A stretch of 64,000 nucleotides of DNA from Enterocloster lavalensis. Its GTDB lineage: Bacteria > Bacillota > Clostridia > Lachnospirales > Lachnospiraceae. The stretch lies in contig NZ_CABJCG010000011.1 in NCBI RefSeq assembly GCF_902364025.1, positions 124,001 to 188,000 on the forward strand. Reading direction: 5' to 3'. The translations under genes were made by a program, and so were the position numbers. Position 1 is the first letter of the stretch, and every line of letters starts with the position of its first letter. Shown here in pieces: positions 32,623-40,052 of this stretch. The notes beneath the pieces are model-generated. The model ran no database searches. It was given only the letters and a program-made list of their open reading frames with translations, and was not told the DNA's origin.

Positions 32623-32784
32623 TCACAGAAGCAAACTCAGCAAATCATCAATCTCTTCATCGTCCTCCACCGGGGGCTTCCATTCTACGTGGAGAACCTT
32701 TACATCCTGGTCTTCCAGCGATGTAAAAAACTGCTTTAATCCTACGTTCAAAACATTTACTTCCCGTTCAAGCAAACCTGCCAT
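32623..32784 (-). CDS. 53-residue acidic protein of the FdrA operon
   Basis: A short gene between fdrA and the DUF2877 gene encodes a 53-residue protein starting MAGLLEREVNVLNVGLKQFF. ATG 32782-32784 has GGAGG 7 bp upstream, gaps are 12 bp upstream and zero or minus downstream, so it is clearly part of the operon. The middle reads VKVLHVEWKPP and the tail is very acidic (EDDEEIDDLLS). The pattern N-V-G-L-x-x-F-x-x-x-L-x-x-Q-x-V-x-V-x-H-V-x-W-x-P-P resembles what I recall from the end of some FdrA-family proteins, so it may be a detached FdrA module. That resemblance needs checking. Confidence 0.8.
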   Translation of the reverse strand: MAGLLEREVNVLNVGLKQFFTSLEDQDVKVLHVEWKPPVEDDEEIDDLLSLLL

Positions 32785-32796
32785 CTCATTTCCTCC

Positions 32797-34350
32797 CTAT
32801 CTGCACTCCTTGACAATCTCCACTGCCGCGCGCACCGCCTGGGCATTGGAAGGCAGTACCAGCACGCCGTGGTCCTTTAATACCCGGATCTGCTCCTCAC
32901 GGTTCTGGGTATCCTCATCCGTTCCTGTGACAGACGCTACAAAGGTTATATGCCTCCCCTGAGATTCTGCGATTTCCCTGGCCTTATCAATCTCATATAA
33001 CGTGTTTCCGGCCGGATCCGCATTCACACCGTAGCCCAGCACAAAATCCAGAAGAATCACAGCTGTTTCCGGATCTGCCGCCTCCTTTAAAAGCCGCTGG
33101 TTCTTCATCTCCGGCTCGATCATGGGATGGGGCTTGCCCAGAGTAAACTCGTCTGCGCCAAGATCCAGGATACAGTTCTTTGTGCTGACGTTATAATCCG
33201 CCATTTTTTCCACTCCGGGCACGGTCAGATTGGTGGTCAGCCCGCTTAAAATATCCCGGCATATGATTGCCGCTTCCGTTCCCAGGGTACCGCCTGTATA
33301 AAGGGCCCTCATGTAACCGCCTTTATGCCTGTGCAGCTCCCGTTCCCGGCGGATATCCGCTAAAATATCCTCCGGCACCGCCACGCTGTCGTCTACCGTC
33401 TCCCCGGCCAGCTCCAGGGCTTTTAACGCCGTCTCCTCCAAGGTATCCGTATAGTAGACATTTCCATCCCGCTTGACGGGCTGGCTGCTTCCCAGGAAAT
33501 TGACAATTACCGGTTTCCGGCACTTTTTAAATTCTTCCTTCAGATTCTCCATGGTAGCCTTCTGAGGCGGTTTGGATACCACTACAATCAGCTCCGTGCT
33601 TCCATCCTGCTCCAGCCATTTAAGACCGCGCTTCATGGAGATGCCCCCGATCGCATCCTTCACATCATTGCTCCCGGTTCCTAGGGCGTGAGAGATTCCC
33701 TGTCCCAGATTATGGATCAGAACGGCCACTTCCTGAAGGCCGGTTCCGGATGCACACACCATACCGATCTTCCCCTGACGCACTTTATTGGCAAATGCCA
33801 GCGAGGCGCCTCTCACGATCGCGGTACCGCAGTCCGGTCCCATTACCATAAGTCCCTTTTCGTCAGCTTTGCGCTTCAGTTCCAGCTCATCCTCAATCGG
33901 AACATTGTCACTGAAGATCAGAAGGTTGACGCCGCTGTCGAGCAGCTTCATGGCGTCCTTTTTCACCAGCGGGCCCGGGATCGACAAAATCGCCAGATCG
34001 GCTTCCGGCTCCATGGCCAGAGCCCCCGCAATACTCTTTGCCGAATAGGTGACTTTTCCTCCCTTGTCATCCTCCAGTCCGTTGAATATCATGTCTTCTA
34101 CCGCCGCGATTGCTTTCTCGATCACGGTCTCATCCCCGGCAATAACGCTTACCACCAGATCGTTGGGCGTCGCCCTCCTGATTTCCTCCGTCAGCAGCCC
34201 GTTAAACTCAAGGATGCCCTTGTTGGCTTCCGTGGCAATAATGACTTCCGCGTTCTCCACGCCTTCAATTTTACGGACCATGCCCGCCATCTTCATCAGC
34301 AATACCGAGTCCCGATAAGAATTCGGAAATACCTTGGATTTCAGTCCCAT
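32797..34350 (-). CDS. fdrA: FdrA family protein (AllF-type, succinyl-CoA synthetase-like fold)
   Basis: This 517-residue protein has the FdrA layout related to succinyl-CoA ligase alpha and beta chains: a CoA-binding-like N-terminal part (DLAILSIPGPLVKKDAMKLLDSGVNLLIFSDNVP), MVMGPDCGTAIVRGASLAFANKVRQGKIGMVCASGTGLQEVAVLI, and GTGSNDVKDAIGGISMKRGL. The second half is a ligase-like domain with MRALYTGGTLGTEAA and ILDLGADEFTLGKPHPMI. It is a proposed subunit of oxamate carbamoyltransferase. ATG at 34350 has AGGAGG 8 bp away; a GTG three codons earlier is less likely. The neighbouring 53-residue gene may supply a missing end. Confidence 0.92.
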   Translation of the reverse strand: MGLKSKVFPNSYRDSVLLMKMAGMVRKIEGVENAEVIIATEANKGILEFNGLLTEEIRRATPNDLVVSVIAGDETVIEKAIAAVEDMIFNGLEDDKGGKVTYSAKSIAGALAMEPEADLAILSIPGPLVKKDAMKLLDSGVNLLIFSDNVPIEDELELKRKADEKGLMVMGPDCGTAIVRGASLAFANKVRQGKIGMVCASGTGLQEVAVLIHNLGQGISHALGTGSNDVKDAIGGISMKRGLKWLEQDGSTELIVVVSKPPQKATMENLKEEFKKCRKPVIVNFLGSSQPVKRDGNVYYTDTLEETALKALELAGETVDDSVAVPEDILADIRRERELHRHKGGYMRALYTGGTLGTEAAIICRDILSGLTTNLTVPGVEKMADYNVSTKNCILDLGADEFTLGKPHPMIEPEMKNQRLLKEAADPETAVILLDFVLGYGVNADPAGNTLYEIDKAREIAESQGRHITFVASVTGTDEDTQNREEQIRVLKDHGVLVLPSNAQAVRAAVEIVKECR

Positions 34351-34368
34351 TCTATACACCTCCTGCCG

Positions 34369-35628
34369 TCACTGGCGTTTACCATACTCTTTGTTATAAG
34401 CTACCAGTGCTTTCTTAAACGCTTCCATGGGTACTCTTGCGTTACCCACTCCGATCTGTCCGCCCTTCTTGCTGGCAATTCCCGTATTGATCACAGGTAC
34501 GATTCCGGTCTCCAGAACCTTGCGGATGTCAATGCCCACAGGGGACCCCTTGCCGCCAAGATAGGGAATCGCGTAATGAGGATTGTTGGCGATGCAGATC
34601 TGCTGCATTTCATTGGTAAATTTGTAGGCCATATCCACGCTGCCCTTGGTCAGTCCCAGCGCCGGCGAAGCCGCATGGGCCATCGCTCCCAGGCCGGTGG
34701 TTTCCGTGATCGCACTGTCACCCATGTCAGGCTGCGCGTCTGCGACCGTGTAGTTGCCAAAGTAAAGTCCGTCAATGGGGCCGGATGGTCCTGTGAACCA
34801 CTGCTCGCCCAGGCCGCTGACACGGATTCCCACTTCCACTCCATTTCTGGCAATTCCCGTTACGATGGTGCTGTACTCAATACCGTTGGCCGCGTCCGCC
34901 AGCGCTTTGCTTCCCGCCATAACCAGATGAAGGAAGAACTGCTCGCTTCTGCGCACAAAGTCCGAAAATGCTTTCAACGTAGCCTTGTCAAAAGGCAGTT
35001 CAAACAGATACGGGGCTGTCTCCAGGTTAAACAGAGCGGTGGAGGCAAAGCTTCTGCTGTGCATTTCATCTCCCATAAAGAGCGCTCTGGACATGATTTT
35101 TTTGATGTTGAAGCTGCCGCCCATGGCTTTAATCAATTCTTTCAGCACCGGTGCAACCACATCATCGATAAATTTCAGATTTTCCATCGACTCCGGTCCT
35201 ACATAACCAAAGCTCAGCTTTTTAGGTTCCGGTGACTCATAAATCAGACAGTGCCCGTAATTTCCATAGGTTTCGTTCTTGACAACGAACACAGGCATGG
35301 ACGGGGATGTGACGCCGGTCATGGAGCCAACCGTTGCGTGAAGATGACAGGGAGACAATTCCACCTTTCCGCTTGCCACCAGCCGGTCCGCTTCCTCAAG
35401 GTTGTCAGCCCACCCCTCATAAAGGATCGCTCCCTTTACCGCGTTCTTCTGTGCGTCCCCCATTCTGTCCCATGTGATGGCGGCGCCTGCGTGCATGATC
35501 ATGTTTTCTTTCATGCCCGGACAGGTGTCGATCGCCTTCTTCACATCCACCCAGGAAATCTGTGAATCGATCATCCTTCGGACGGTTTCATGGTTTGCCT
35601 GCTCAATTCTTTCTTTTAAACTGCTCAT
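34369..35628 (-). CDS. DUF1116 protein (YlbE/AllG-type carbamoyltransferase subunit)
   Basis: This 419-residue soluble protein matches DUF1116. It contains DVKKAIDTCPGMKENMIMHAGAAITWDRMGDAQKNAVKGAILYEGWA, SPCHLHATVGSMTGVTSPSMPVFVV, and ALGLTKGSVDMAYKFTNEMQQICIANNPHYAIPYLGGKGSPVGIDIRKVLETGIVPVINTGIASKKGGQIGVG, all strongly patterned. It is the second gene of the operon and 18 bp ahead of fdrA. In E. coli YlbE acts with FdrA and YlbF. ATG has AGGAGG. The carbamoyl-acceptor chemistry is established only by analogy, not from this sequence. Confidence 0.92.
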   Translation of the reverse strand: MSSLKERIEQANHETVRRMIDSQISWVDVKKAIDTCPGMKENMIMHAGAAITWDRMGDAQKNAVKGAILYEGWADNLEEADRLVASGKVELSPCHLHATVGSMTGVTSPSMPVFVVKNETYGNYGHCLIYESPEPKKLSFGYVGPESMENLKFIDDVVAPVLKELIKAMGGSFNIKKIMSRALFMGDEMHSRSFASTALFNLETAPYLFELPFDKATLKAFSDFVRRSEQFFLHLVMAGSKALADAANGIEYSTIVTGIARNGVEVGIRVSGLGEQWFTGPSGPIDGLYFGNYTVADAQPDMGDSAITETTGLGAMAHAASPALGLTKGSVDMAYKFTNEMQQICIANNPHYAIPYLGGKGSPVGIDIRKVLETGIVPVINTGIASKKGGQIGVGNARVPMEAFKKALVAYNKEYGKRQ

Positions 35629-35726
35629 TTTGTTCCTCCTCTATAATGAAATTATTTTGCTTTTACTTCGTCGTTGCGGTGATACTTCTGCAATTCTTCA
35701 TCCGCGGTCACTTCGGTTCGCCCATT

Positions 35727-36521
35727 TCATTTCTGCCATGCAGCCGCTATCAAATCCGTACGGAGATCTTTCAGGTAAGGCAAAACCGCCCGCTGCTGTT
35801 GGATATTGGACAGTTCCAGCTTTGCGACCGCTATTCCCTCCCCCTCCTCCACTTGAGCCAGTATGGTCCCGTCCGGAGCCACGATTCTGCTCCTGCCTGC
35901 AAATTTTGTCCCGCATGGCTCTGTCCCACACCGGTCCGAGGCCAATACATAGCAGCCGTTCTCCAATGCCCTCGCCCTGGTCGCCAGGTCCCAGACTTCT
36001 GCCCGCGCAGCTCCGAAGGCCGCCACGTAGGCCAGCGCATTGGCTCCTTTCAGCACCTGAAGCCTGGCGCCCTCCGGAAAACCGGCTTCGTAACAGATTT
36101 GCATGCCAATCTTCCAATCTCCGCAGTCCATGGGCGCACCGGTATCGTTTCCCGGTGTGAAGCGCTCCTTTTCCCCGCCCCACAGATGAATCTTCCGGTA
36201 AGCCCCCAGCAGCCCATGCTGTGAAACAGTAACCGCTGTGTCGTAAAGCTTCCCTCCCTGCTCCTCGATGATGCCCCCGGTCAGCATTATGCCGAATTCT
36301 CTGGCGGTTTCCTCCATCCAGCATACGGCTTCTCCCCCGGGCACCGGTCCGGCGTATTCCCGGTCGCGTCTCCCGAGCAGATACCCGGTCTGGAACAACT
36401 CCGGAAGCACAGCCCACTCCGCTCCCTTGTCTGCGGCCTTCCGGATGAAATCTCTGGCGGCTGCCACATTTTTTCTAATATTTCCAGGTTCACAATTCAT
36501 CTGGATTACTGCCGCAATCAA
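35727..36521 (-). CDS. carbon-nitrogen hydrolase (nitrilase superfamily amidase)
   Basis: This 264-residue enzyme has the complete Glu-Lys-Cys triad of the nitrilase superfamily: Glu41 in LPELFQTGY, Lys110 in YRKIHLWG, and Cys143 in GMQICYEAGFPE. It hydrolyses amides, carbamoyl groups or nitriles in the cytoplasm; N-carbamoyl amidases belong here. It is the first gene of the FdrA operon, 98 bp before the DUF1116 gene. Opening of an amide or removal of a carbamoyl group before the carbamoyltransferase step is plausible. The start ATG is at 36521. Confidence 0.92.
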   Translation of the reverse strand: MIAAVIQMNCEPGNIRKNVAAARDFIRKAADKGAEWAVLPELFQTGYLLGRRDREYAGPVPGGEAVCWMEETAREFGIMLTGGIIEEQGGKLYDTAVTVSQHGLLGAYRKIHLWGGEKERFTPGNDTGAPMDCGDWKIGMQICYEAGFPEGARLQVLKGANALAYVAAFGAARAEVWDLATRARALENGCYVLASDRCGTEPCGTKFAGRSRIVAPDGTILAQVEEGEGIAVAKLELSNIQQQRAVLPYLKDLRTDLIAAAWQK

Positions 36522-36675
36522 ATTCCCATCCCCTTTCCATTCTTGTGTTGGTAAATTATCTGTGTTATCATGGCATTATAATAATTCGCAGACTATTATC
36601 CATGTCAACTACAACTTTTCAAACTATAAGGGAGTGCACTCCCTCGTTTACATAATTCCGCGCGGAGGTATTCAT
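36522..36675. promoter_or_regulatory. divergent control region of the FdrA operon and its MerR regulator
   Basis: The 154-bp gap contains AGGGAGTGCACTCCCT (36629-36644), a perfect 16-bp palindrome of the GGAGTNNACTCC kind bound by MerR-family proteins. On the minus strand TTGACA lies 19 bp ahead of TATTAT (within 36560-36605), an overlong MerR-type spacer, pointing toward the nitrilase gene. Confidence 0.7.
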
Positions 36676-37911
36676 ATGTGGACCGGACAATTTGCCAAAC
36701 GTCATAACATCAGCCAGAGCACCATTGGTTTTTATATCAAACAGGGGCTTCTTGCCCCGGCGATTGTGAACGGACGGTACGATTTCCGCGAATCCGACGA
36801 TCTGGACATGCAGCTGATTGCCGAGCTGAAACGGCTGCAATTCAGTTTGGAGGACATCTCTGCGGCCGTCACACAGTTCCGTATTTTCAAAGACAGCGTA
36901 GCCCCTGCGGATCAGCGGCTCCTTTCCATGTTCATCAACAAACGCATGGAACTTCTGGAGGAACAGGCGAGGCTTCAGTCCAGCTTAACCTTTCTTGAAC
37001 AGACGATCTGCATGATGCAGGAGCGAGAAAACGCGCGTGAAGCCAAGACCCTGGTCAACGGCCTGGATATCCGCTTTCTGCCACTGCTCAACTGTCCTTG
37101 CGGCAAACGGCTCACGATGAATCTGGAACAGATCGAAAGCGGGCAGATTCGGAACGCGTCCCTCTCCTGCACCTGCGGTTATAACGCAGTCATAGAGAAC
37201 GGTATCCTGATCAATCCAAAGGGGGAGTGTCTTCCCACCCCGCCGGTATACACCTATTTTCACCCGGACGAGGAGATGACCGGGGAAATGCGCAACTATC
37301 TGTACCATCTGTACCGCCAGATGGAATCCATGCTTTCCGACAGCAGCTGCAATGGGAAGGTAATTCTGGAAACTCATATCGGTAATTCCAGCTTTCTTCT
37401 GCAAAAAGCCAAGGTGCTGTCTCCTTCCTCTCTCTACATCTTTTGTGATCCACAATATGAGGTAATTGCACGCGAAAAAAAGCTGCTGGACGCTCTGGAC
37501 CGGCAGCTGAACACCATGTGTATTGTAAGTAATTATCAGGTATTTCCCCTTGAAAGGGGATGTGTCGATTTTATCATCGACTATTTCCAGAATACCTCCT
37601 TTGACCTGTTCACGGACGGTTTTGTATTTCCACGCTGGAAACGCTATCTCCACCAGGGAAGCAAGCTGATCGGAGTCTTTATTGATATTCCCCATAACAG
37701 CCGCTCCGCTGTTAAATTCAAGGCGATTCACCCGGATTGCACTCCGAATATGCACTCTTTTGAAGATTTTAAACACAGCCTGAAGGAACACGGTTTTGTG
37801 ATCGAGCAGCTCTACCAGCCTGACCCCCTGTCCCGTTCCTACCATCCATGGCATTATCCCGGCGATAAACTTTATTATTATTGCTATTGCGCGCGCTTGG
37901 AAAAACTATAA
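36676..37911 (+). CDS. composite MerR regulator with zinc-ribbon and methyltransferase-like domains
   Basis: This 411-residue protein is unusual. Residues 1-70 are a MerR HTH (FAKRHNISQSTIGFYIKQGLLAPAIVNGRYDF), 80-118 a coiled coil as in MerR dimers. Residues 138-180 contain CPC (140-142) and CTC (165-167), a CxC-x22-CxC arrangement like a zinc ribbon. Residues 225-411 resemble a class I methyltransferase fold: VILETHIGNSS (motif I-like, 229-239), LYIFCDP (acidic residue 258), and GCVDFIIDYFQN (about 295-306). The SAM-binding glycines are poor, so it may sense a ligand, not methylate. It is divergent from the FdrA operon and likely controls it. ATG at 36676 has GGAGG. Confidence 0.82.
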   Translation: MWTGQFAKRHNISQSTIGFYIKQGLLAPAIVNGRYDFRESDDLDMQLIAELKRLQFSLEDISAAVTQFRIFKDSVAPADQRLLSMFINKRMELLEEQARLQSSLTFLEQTICMMQERENAREAKTLVNGLDIRFLPLLNCPCGKRLTMNLEQIESGQIRNASLSCTCGYNAVIENGILINPKGECLPTPPVYTYFHPDEEMTGEMRNYLYHLYRQMESMLSDSSCNGKVILETHIGNSSFLLQKAKVLSPSSLYIFCDPQYEVIAREKKLLDALDRQLNTMCIVSNYQVFPLERGCVDFIIDYFQNTSFDLFTDGFVFPRWKRYLHQGSKLIGVFIDIPHNSRSAVKFKAIHPDCTPNMHSFEDFKHSLKEHGFVIEQLYQPDPLSRSYHPWHYPGDKLYYYCYCARLEKL

Positions 37912-37954
37912 AACCGGCGGAATCCCTTTATTTTAAATAGGTTACCATCTGCGC

Positions 37955-38001
37955 TTGACTTCAATACGAATTCGTACTATAATTTAATACGAATTCGTAC
38001 T
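37955..38001 (+). promoter_or_regulatory. MarR promoter with twin operators
   Basis: TTGACT (37955-37960) and TATAAT (37978-37983), 17-bp spacer. Two identical 16-bp sites AATACGAATTCGTACT (37963-37978 and 37986-38001, each with a 12-bp palindromic core) lie between and after the boxes, 23 bp apart, an arrangement that would block RNA polymerase when MarR is bound. Confidence 0.9.
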
Positions 38002-38016
38002 GAAAAGGAGAATCGA

Positions 38017-38460
38017 ATGAACGACTATCGTGAGGAAGTATACCGCCTGATGCTTACAATCAATCGGTGTACTGGAGTCTATTATGAAATTGCCAAAAAA
38101 ATGGGGGTAAAGGAGAACACGTTACTTTTATTGGACATTTTAAGTGATAAAAGGCAACACTCTCAAAAACAAATATGTGATGACTGGCATATGCCGAAGA
38201 CCACCCTGAACACCATCATAAAAGAGTGTGTCAGCTCAGGACATGTGGTTCTTTTGACGCAACGCAAATCCAAGGAAAAATTGATTGCTCTTACGGACAG
38301 CGGACAAATTTTTGCTGATGAGATCACCCAAAAAATGAAGGAAGCTGTACAGCGCTCTATGGAAAAAATCAAGAAGGAATATTCGACAGATTTTATTTTG
38401 GTTTTTGAAAAATATGTGGAATATTTAGAAAACGAATATACAAATGGCTGGGAGAGATAA
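38017..38460 (+). CDS. MarR-family transcriptional regulator
   Basis: This 147-residue protein is a MarR-type winged-helix repressor: ENTLLLLDILSDKRQHSQKQICDDWHMPKTTLNTIIKECVSSGHVVLLTQRKSKEKLIALTDSGQIFADEI, matching the recognition helix, wing and dimerisation helices. Ribosome site AAAAGGAG is 5 bp before ATG. The promoter has two perfect operators, so it most likely represses its own operon with the pentapeptide-repeat gene 6 bp downstream. Base composition is clearly more AT-rich than neighbours, suggesting horizontal acquisition. Confidence 0.93.
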   Translation: MNDYREEVYRLMLTINRCTGVYYEIAKKMGVKENTLLLLDILSDKRQHSQKQICDDWHMPKTTLNTIIKECVSSGHVVLLTQRKSKEKLIALTDSGQIFADEITQKMKEAVQRSMEKIKKEYSTDFILVFEKYVEYLENEYTNGWER

Positions 38461-38466
38461 CATCAT

Positions 38467-39054
38467 ATGCAGGAAACATTTTACGAAGAAAAGCTTATAA
38501 AAGACCAAAAATATCAGAATGTAGCAAAAGAGCAATGTAAATTCATTGAATGCACGTTCGAAAATTGTGTATTTGAAGATTGCAAGATAATCGGCTGCGT
38601 TTTTGTGAATTGCAAATTTTATAACTGTAACCTCATCAGTTTGACTTCGCAGCATTCCGAAGTGAAAAATACCGCCTTTCAAAAATGCAATTTGATCGGC
38701 ATACATTGTTGGAATGATCTTCTGCCTGCCGGAAAATACACACACTCTATCGATGTACTAAAAAATTGTTTCATGAAATACAATTCATTTATCGAAATAC
38801 CATTCCGGAAATTCGACTTTTCAAGTAATATCATACAGGAAAGCATATTTGAAGAATGTGACCTTCAGGAAAGTAATTTCCGGGACTGCCGGTTGGAGGC
38901 CGCACAATTTTTTAGATGTGATATCCGCAAGGCTGATTTTAGGGGCGCCGTCGGATATGCGATCGATATTCCATCAAATAAATTAAAACAGGCAAAATTC
39001 TCCTATCCGGAGGTTACCAGCCTGTTGAATTCTTTAGAAATAAAAATTGATTGA
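38467..39054 (+). CDS. pentapeptide-repeat protein (Qnr/McbG-like)
   Basis: This 195-residue protein is built from pentapeptide repeats A/C-D/N-F/L-x-x, seen as CKFIE CTFEN CVFED CKIIG CVFVN CKFYN CNLIS near residues 24-60 and again as FRKFDFSSNIIQESIFEECDLQESNFRDCRLEAAQFFRCDIRKADFRGA at about 115-160. Such right-handed beta-helices can mimic DNA and protect gyrase (Qnr, McbG) or have unknown roles. It ends with the usual C-terminal helix region. AT-rich like the MarR gene before it; the two form a regulated cassette. A resistance role is inference. Confidence 0.92.
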   Translation: MQETFYEEKLIKDQKYQNVAKEQCKFIECTFENCVFEDCKIIGCVFVNCKFYNCNLISLTSQHSEVKNTAFQKCNLIGIHCWNDLLPAGKYTHSIDVLKNCFMKYNSFIEIPFRKFDFSSNIIQESIFEECDLQESNFRDCRLEAAQFFRCDIRKADFRGAVGYAIDIPSNKLKQAKFSYPEVTSLLNSLEIKID

Positions 39055-39060
39055 TTATCG

Positions 39061-39102
39061 AAAAGCCGGAAACCCATATAATTGCTGGATTTCCGGTTTT
39101 TT
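39061..39102 (+). terminator. terminator of the MarR/pentapeptide cassette
   Basis: GCCGGAAA and TTTCCGGT form a stem with a 17-nt loop followed by TTTTTT, a few bases after the stop codon. Confidence 0.8.
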
Positions 39103-39304
39103 CAGGTCACTCAAACTCCTCGGCGGCTCGCTTGAGATGTTATATCATCTCTTTTATATGGAGTAAATCAATAATTTAACGTGTTCAGAGCTGATGGTGT
39201 CACCCGCAAGACCAGTACCAGGCGAACCGGTCCGCCAGACCGTTCTCTTCTCCCGTGCCTTCTGCCCATCAAATATTCCCATAAATAATCAGCGTCCGTT
39301 CCAC

Positions 39305-39517
39305 TCACTCGTCAAAATAAAACAGCTCCTCAAACTTCCGGTCCAGGGCGATGCACAGAATCAGCGCAAGCTTTGCCGTGGGATTAAACTGCCCGGTCTC
39401 GATGGAGCTGATGGTGTTCCGGGAAACGCCCACCATCTCCGCCAGCTGGCTCTGGGAGAGTTTTTGCTGGCTTCTGGCCTCCTTCAGGCGGTTCTTCAAT
39501 ACCAGCTTGTCGTCCAT
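39305..39517 (-). CDS. XRE-family helix-turn-helix regulator
   Basis: This 70-residue Cro/C1-type protein has KNRLKEARSQQKLSQSQLAEMVGVSRNTISSIETGQFNPTAKLALILCIALDRKFEELFYF, the standard compact family found with small membrane proteins in Clostridia. ATG at 39517 lies 5 bp after the stop of the DUF6442 gene, so the two are co-transcribed. The promoter upstream of that gene carries two 18-bp direct repeats that this repressor may bind. Cytoplasmic DNA-binding protein. Confidence 0.92.
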   Translation of the reverse strand: MDDKLVLKNRLKEARSQQKLSQSQLAEMVGVSRNTISSIETGQFNPTAKLALILCIALDRKFEELFYFDE

Positions 39518-39521
39518 GACA

Positions 39522-39833
39522 TCACCTCAGCACGCTGATCACAAAGCTGCCAAGGGAAGCGGCGCTGGCCAGCATCCCCGCGACCGTGGAGGCCAGAAAT
39601 CCCTTGTTCCCGGTAAACCGGTACTTGGGATAAGCCTCCGCCGCCACAAAGGCCCAGAACATGGCGTGAAACCCATAGCTGGGATATCCCTGAACAAAAT
39701 TGAAAATCACAATAAAAACATACACGCAGCAAAACGCGCTGATGCCGATTCTACGCCCCCGGTTCTCCGCCTGCTGCATCCCCTCGTCCGTTTTCTCAGC
39801 TCTGCTTTTGGCAAGTATTTCTTCGCGGTTCAT
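39522..39833 (-). CDS. DUF6442-like small membrane protein
   Basis: This 103-residue protein starts MNREEILAKSRAEKTDEGMQQAENRGRRIG, the N-terminal signature (N-x-E-E/D-I-L-A-K-S-R-x-E) of DUF6442 proteins, then has three hydrophobic segments (about 31-47, 52-65, 83-102). ATG at 39833 has AAGGAG. Members sit next to small XRE regulators, as here; the function is unknown. It is the first gene of the two-gene unit. Confidence 0.85.
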   Translation of the reverse strand: MNREEILAKSRAEKTDEGMQQAENRGRRIGISAFCCVYVFIVIFNFVQGYPSYGFHAMFWAFVAAEAYPKYRFTGNKGFLASTVAGMLASAASLGSFVISVLR

Positions 39834-39872
39834 ATGGTTGGGCTCCTTTCGATGGTTTTGGCAGTCTTTTTT

Positions 39873-39924
39873 TGCCAAGTTTTCTTGTCATTCCCATCAT
39901 AACACTGCCAAGTTTTCTTGTCAA
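39873..39924 (-). promoter_or_regulatory. promoter of the DUF6442/XRE unit with 18-bp direct repeats
   Basis: TGCCAAGTTTTCTTGTCA occurs at 39873-39890 and 39906-39923 (33 bp apart, about three helical turns). On the minus strand TTGACA (39919-39924) and TATGAT (39896-39901) are 17 bp apart; one repeat covers the -35, the other the start site region. This fits repression by the XRE protein. Confidence 0.85.
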
Positions 39925-39980
39925 CCAAATTCGTGCGGACACTCCTCCGGAATTTTCCCCGAAGGCGCCCTCCATATGAC

Positions 39981-40022
39981 AAAAAGTCCCGGAATCCTTG
40001 TTTATTACAAGAATCCGGAACT
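39981..40022 (-). terminator. terminator of the SPFH/SHOCT operon
   Basis: AGTTCCGGATTCTTG pairs with CAAGGATTCCGGGACT (minus strand) followed by TTTTT, 30 bp after the stop codon of the SHOCT membrane protein gene. Confidence 0.85.
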
Positions 40023-40052
40023 TCTGTGTTCTTTTATTATGTGATCTTCCAA

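Noticed and set aside
33688..35235. Long open plus-strand frame (515 codons) opposite the FdrA and DUF1116 genes
   Set aside because: It is the mirror of two strongly patterned genes with good ribosome sites; the plus-strand frame is rich in His, Arg and Gly codons, with no recognisable motif and no ribosome site.
39100..39304. tRNA or small RNA in the gap after the pentapeptide-repeat gene
   Set aside because: No cloverleaf, T-loop or conserved acceptor pattern was seen; only the terminator and unremarkable sequence.
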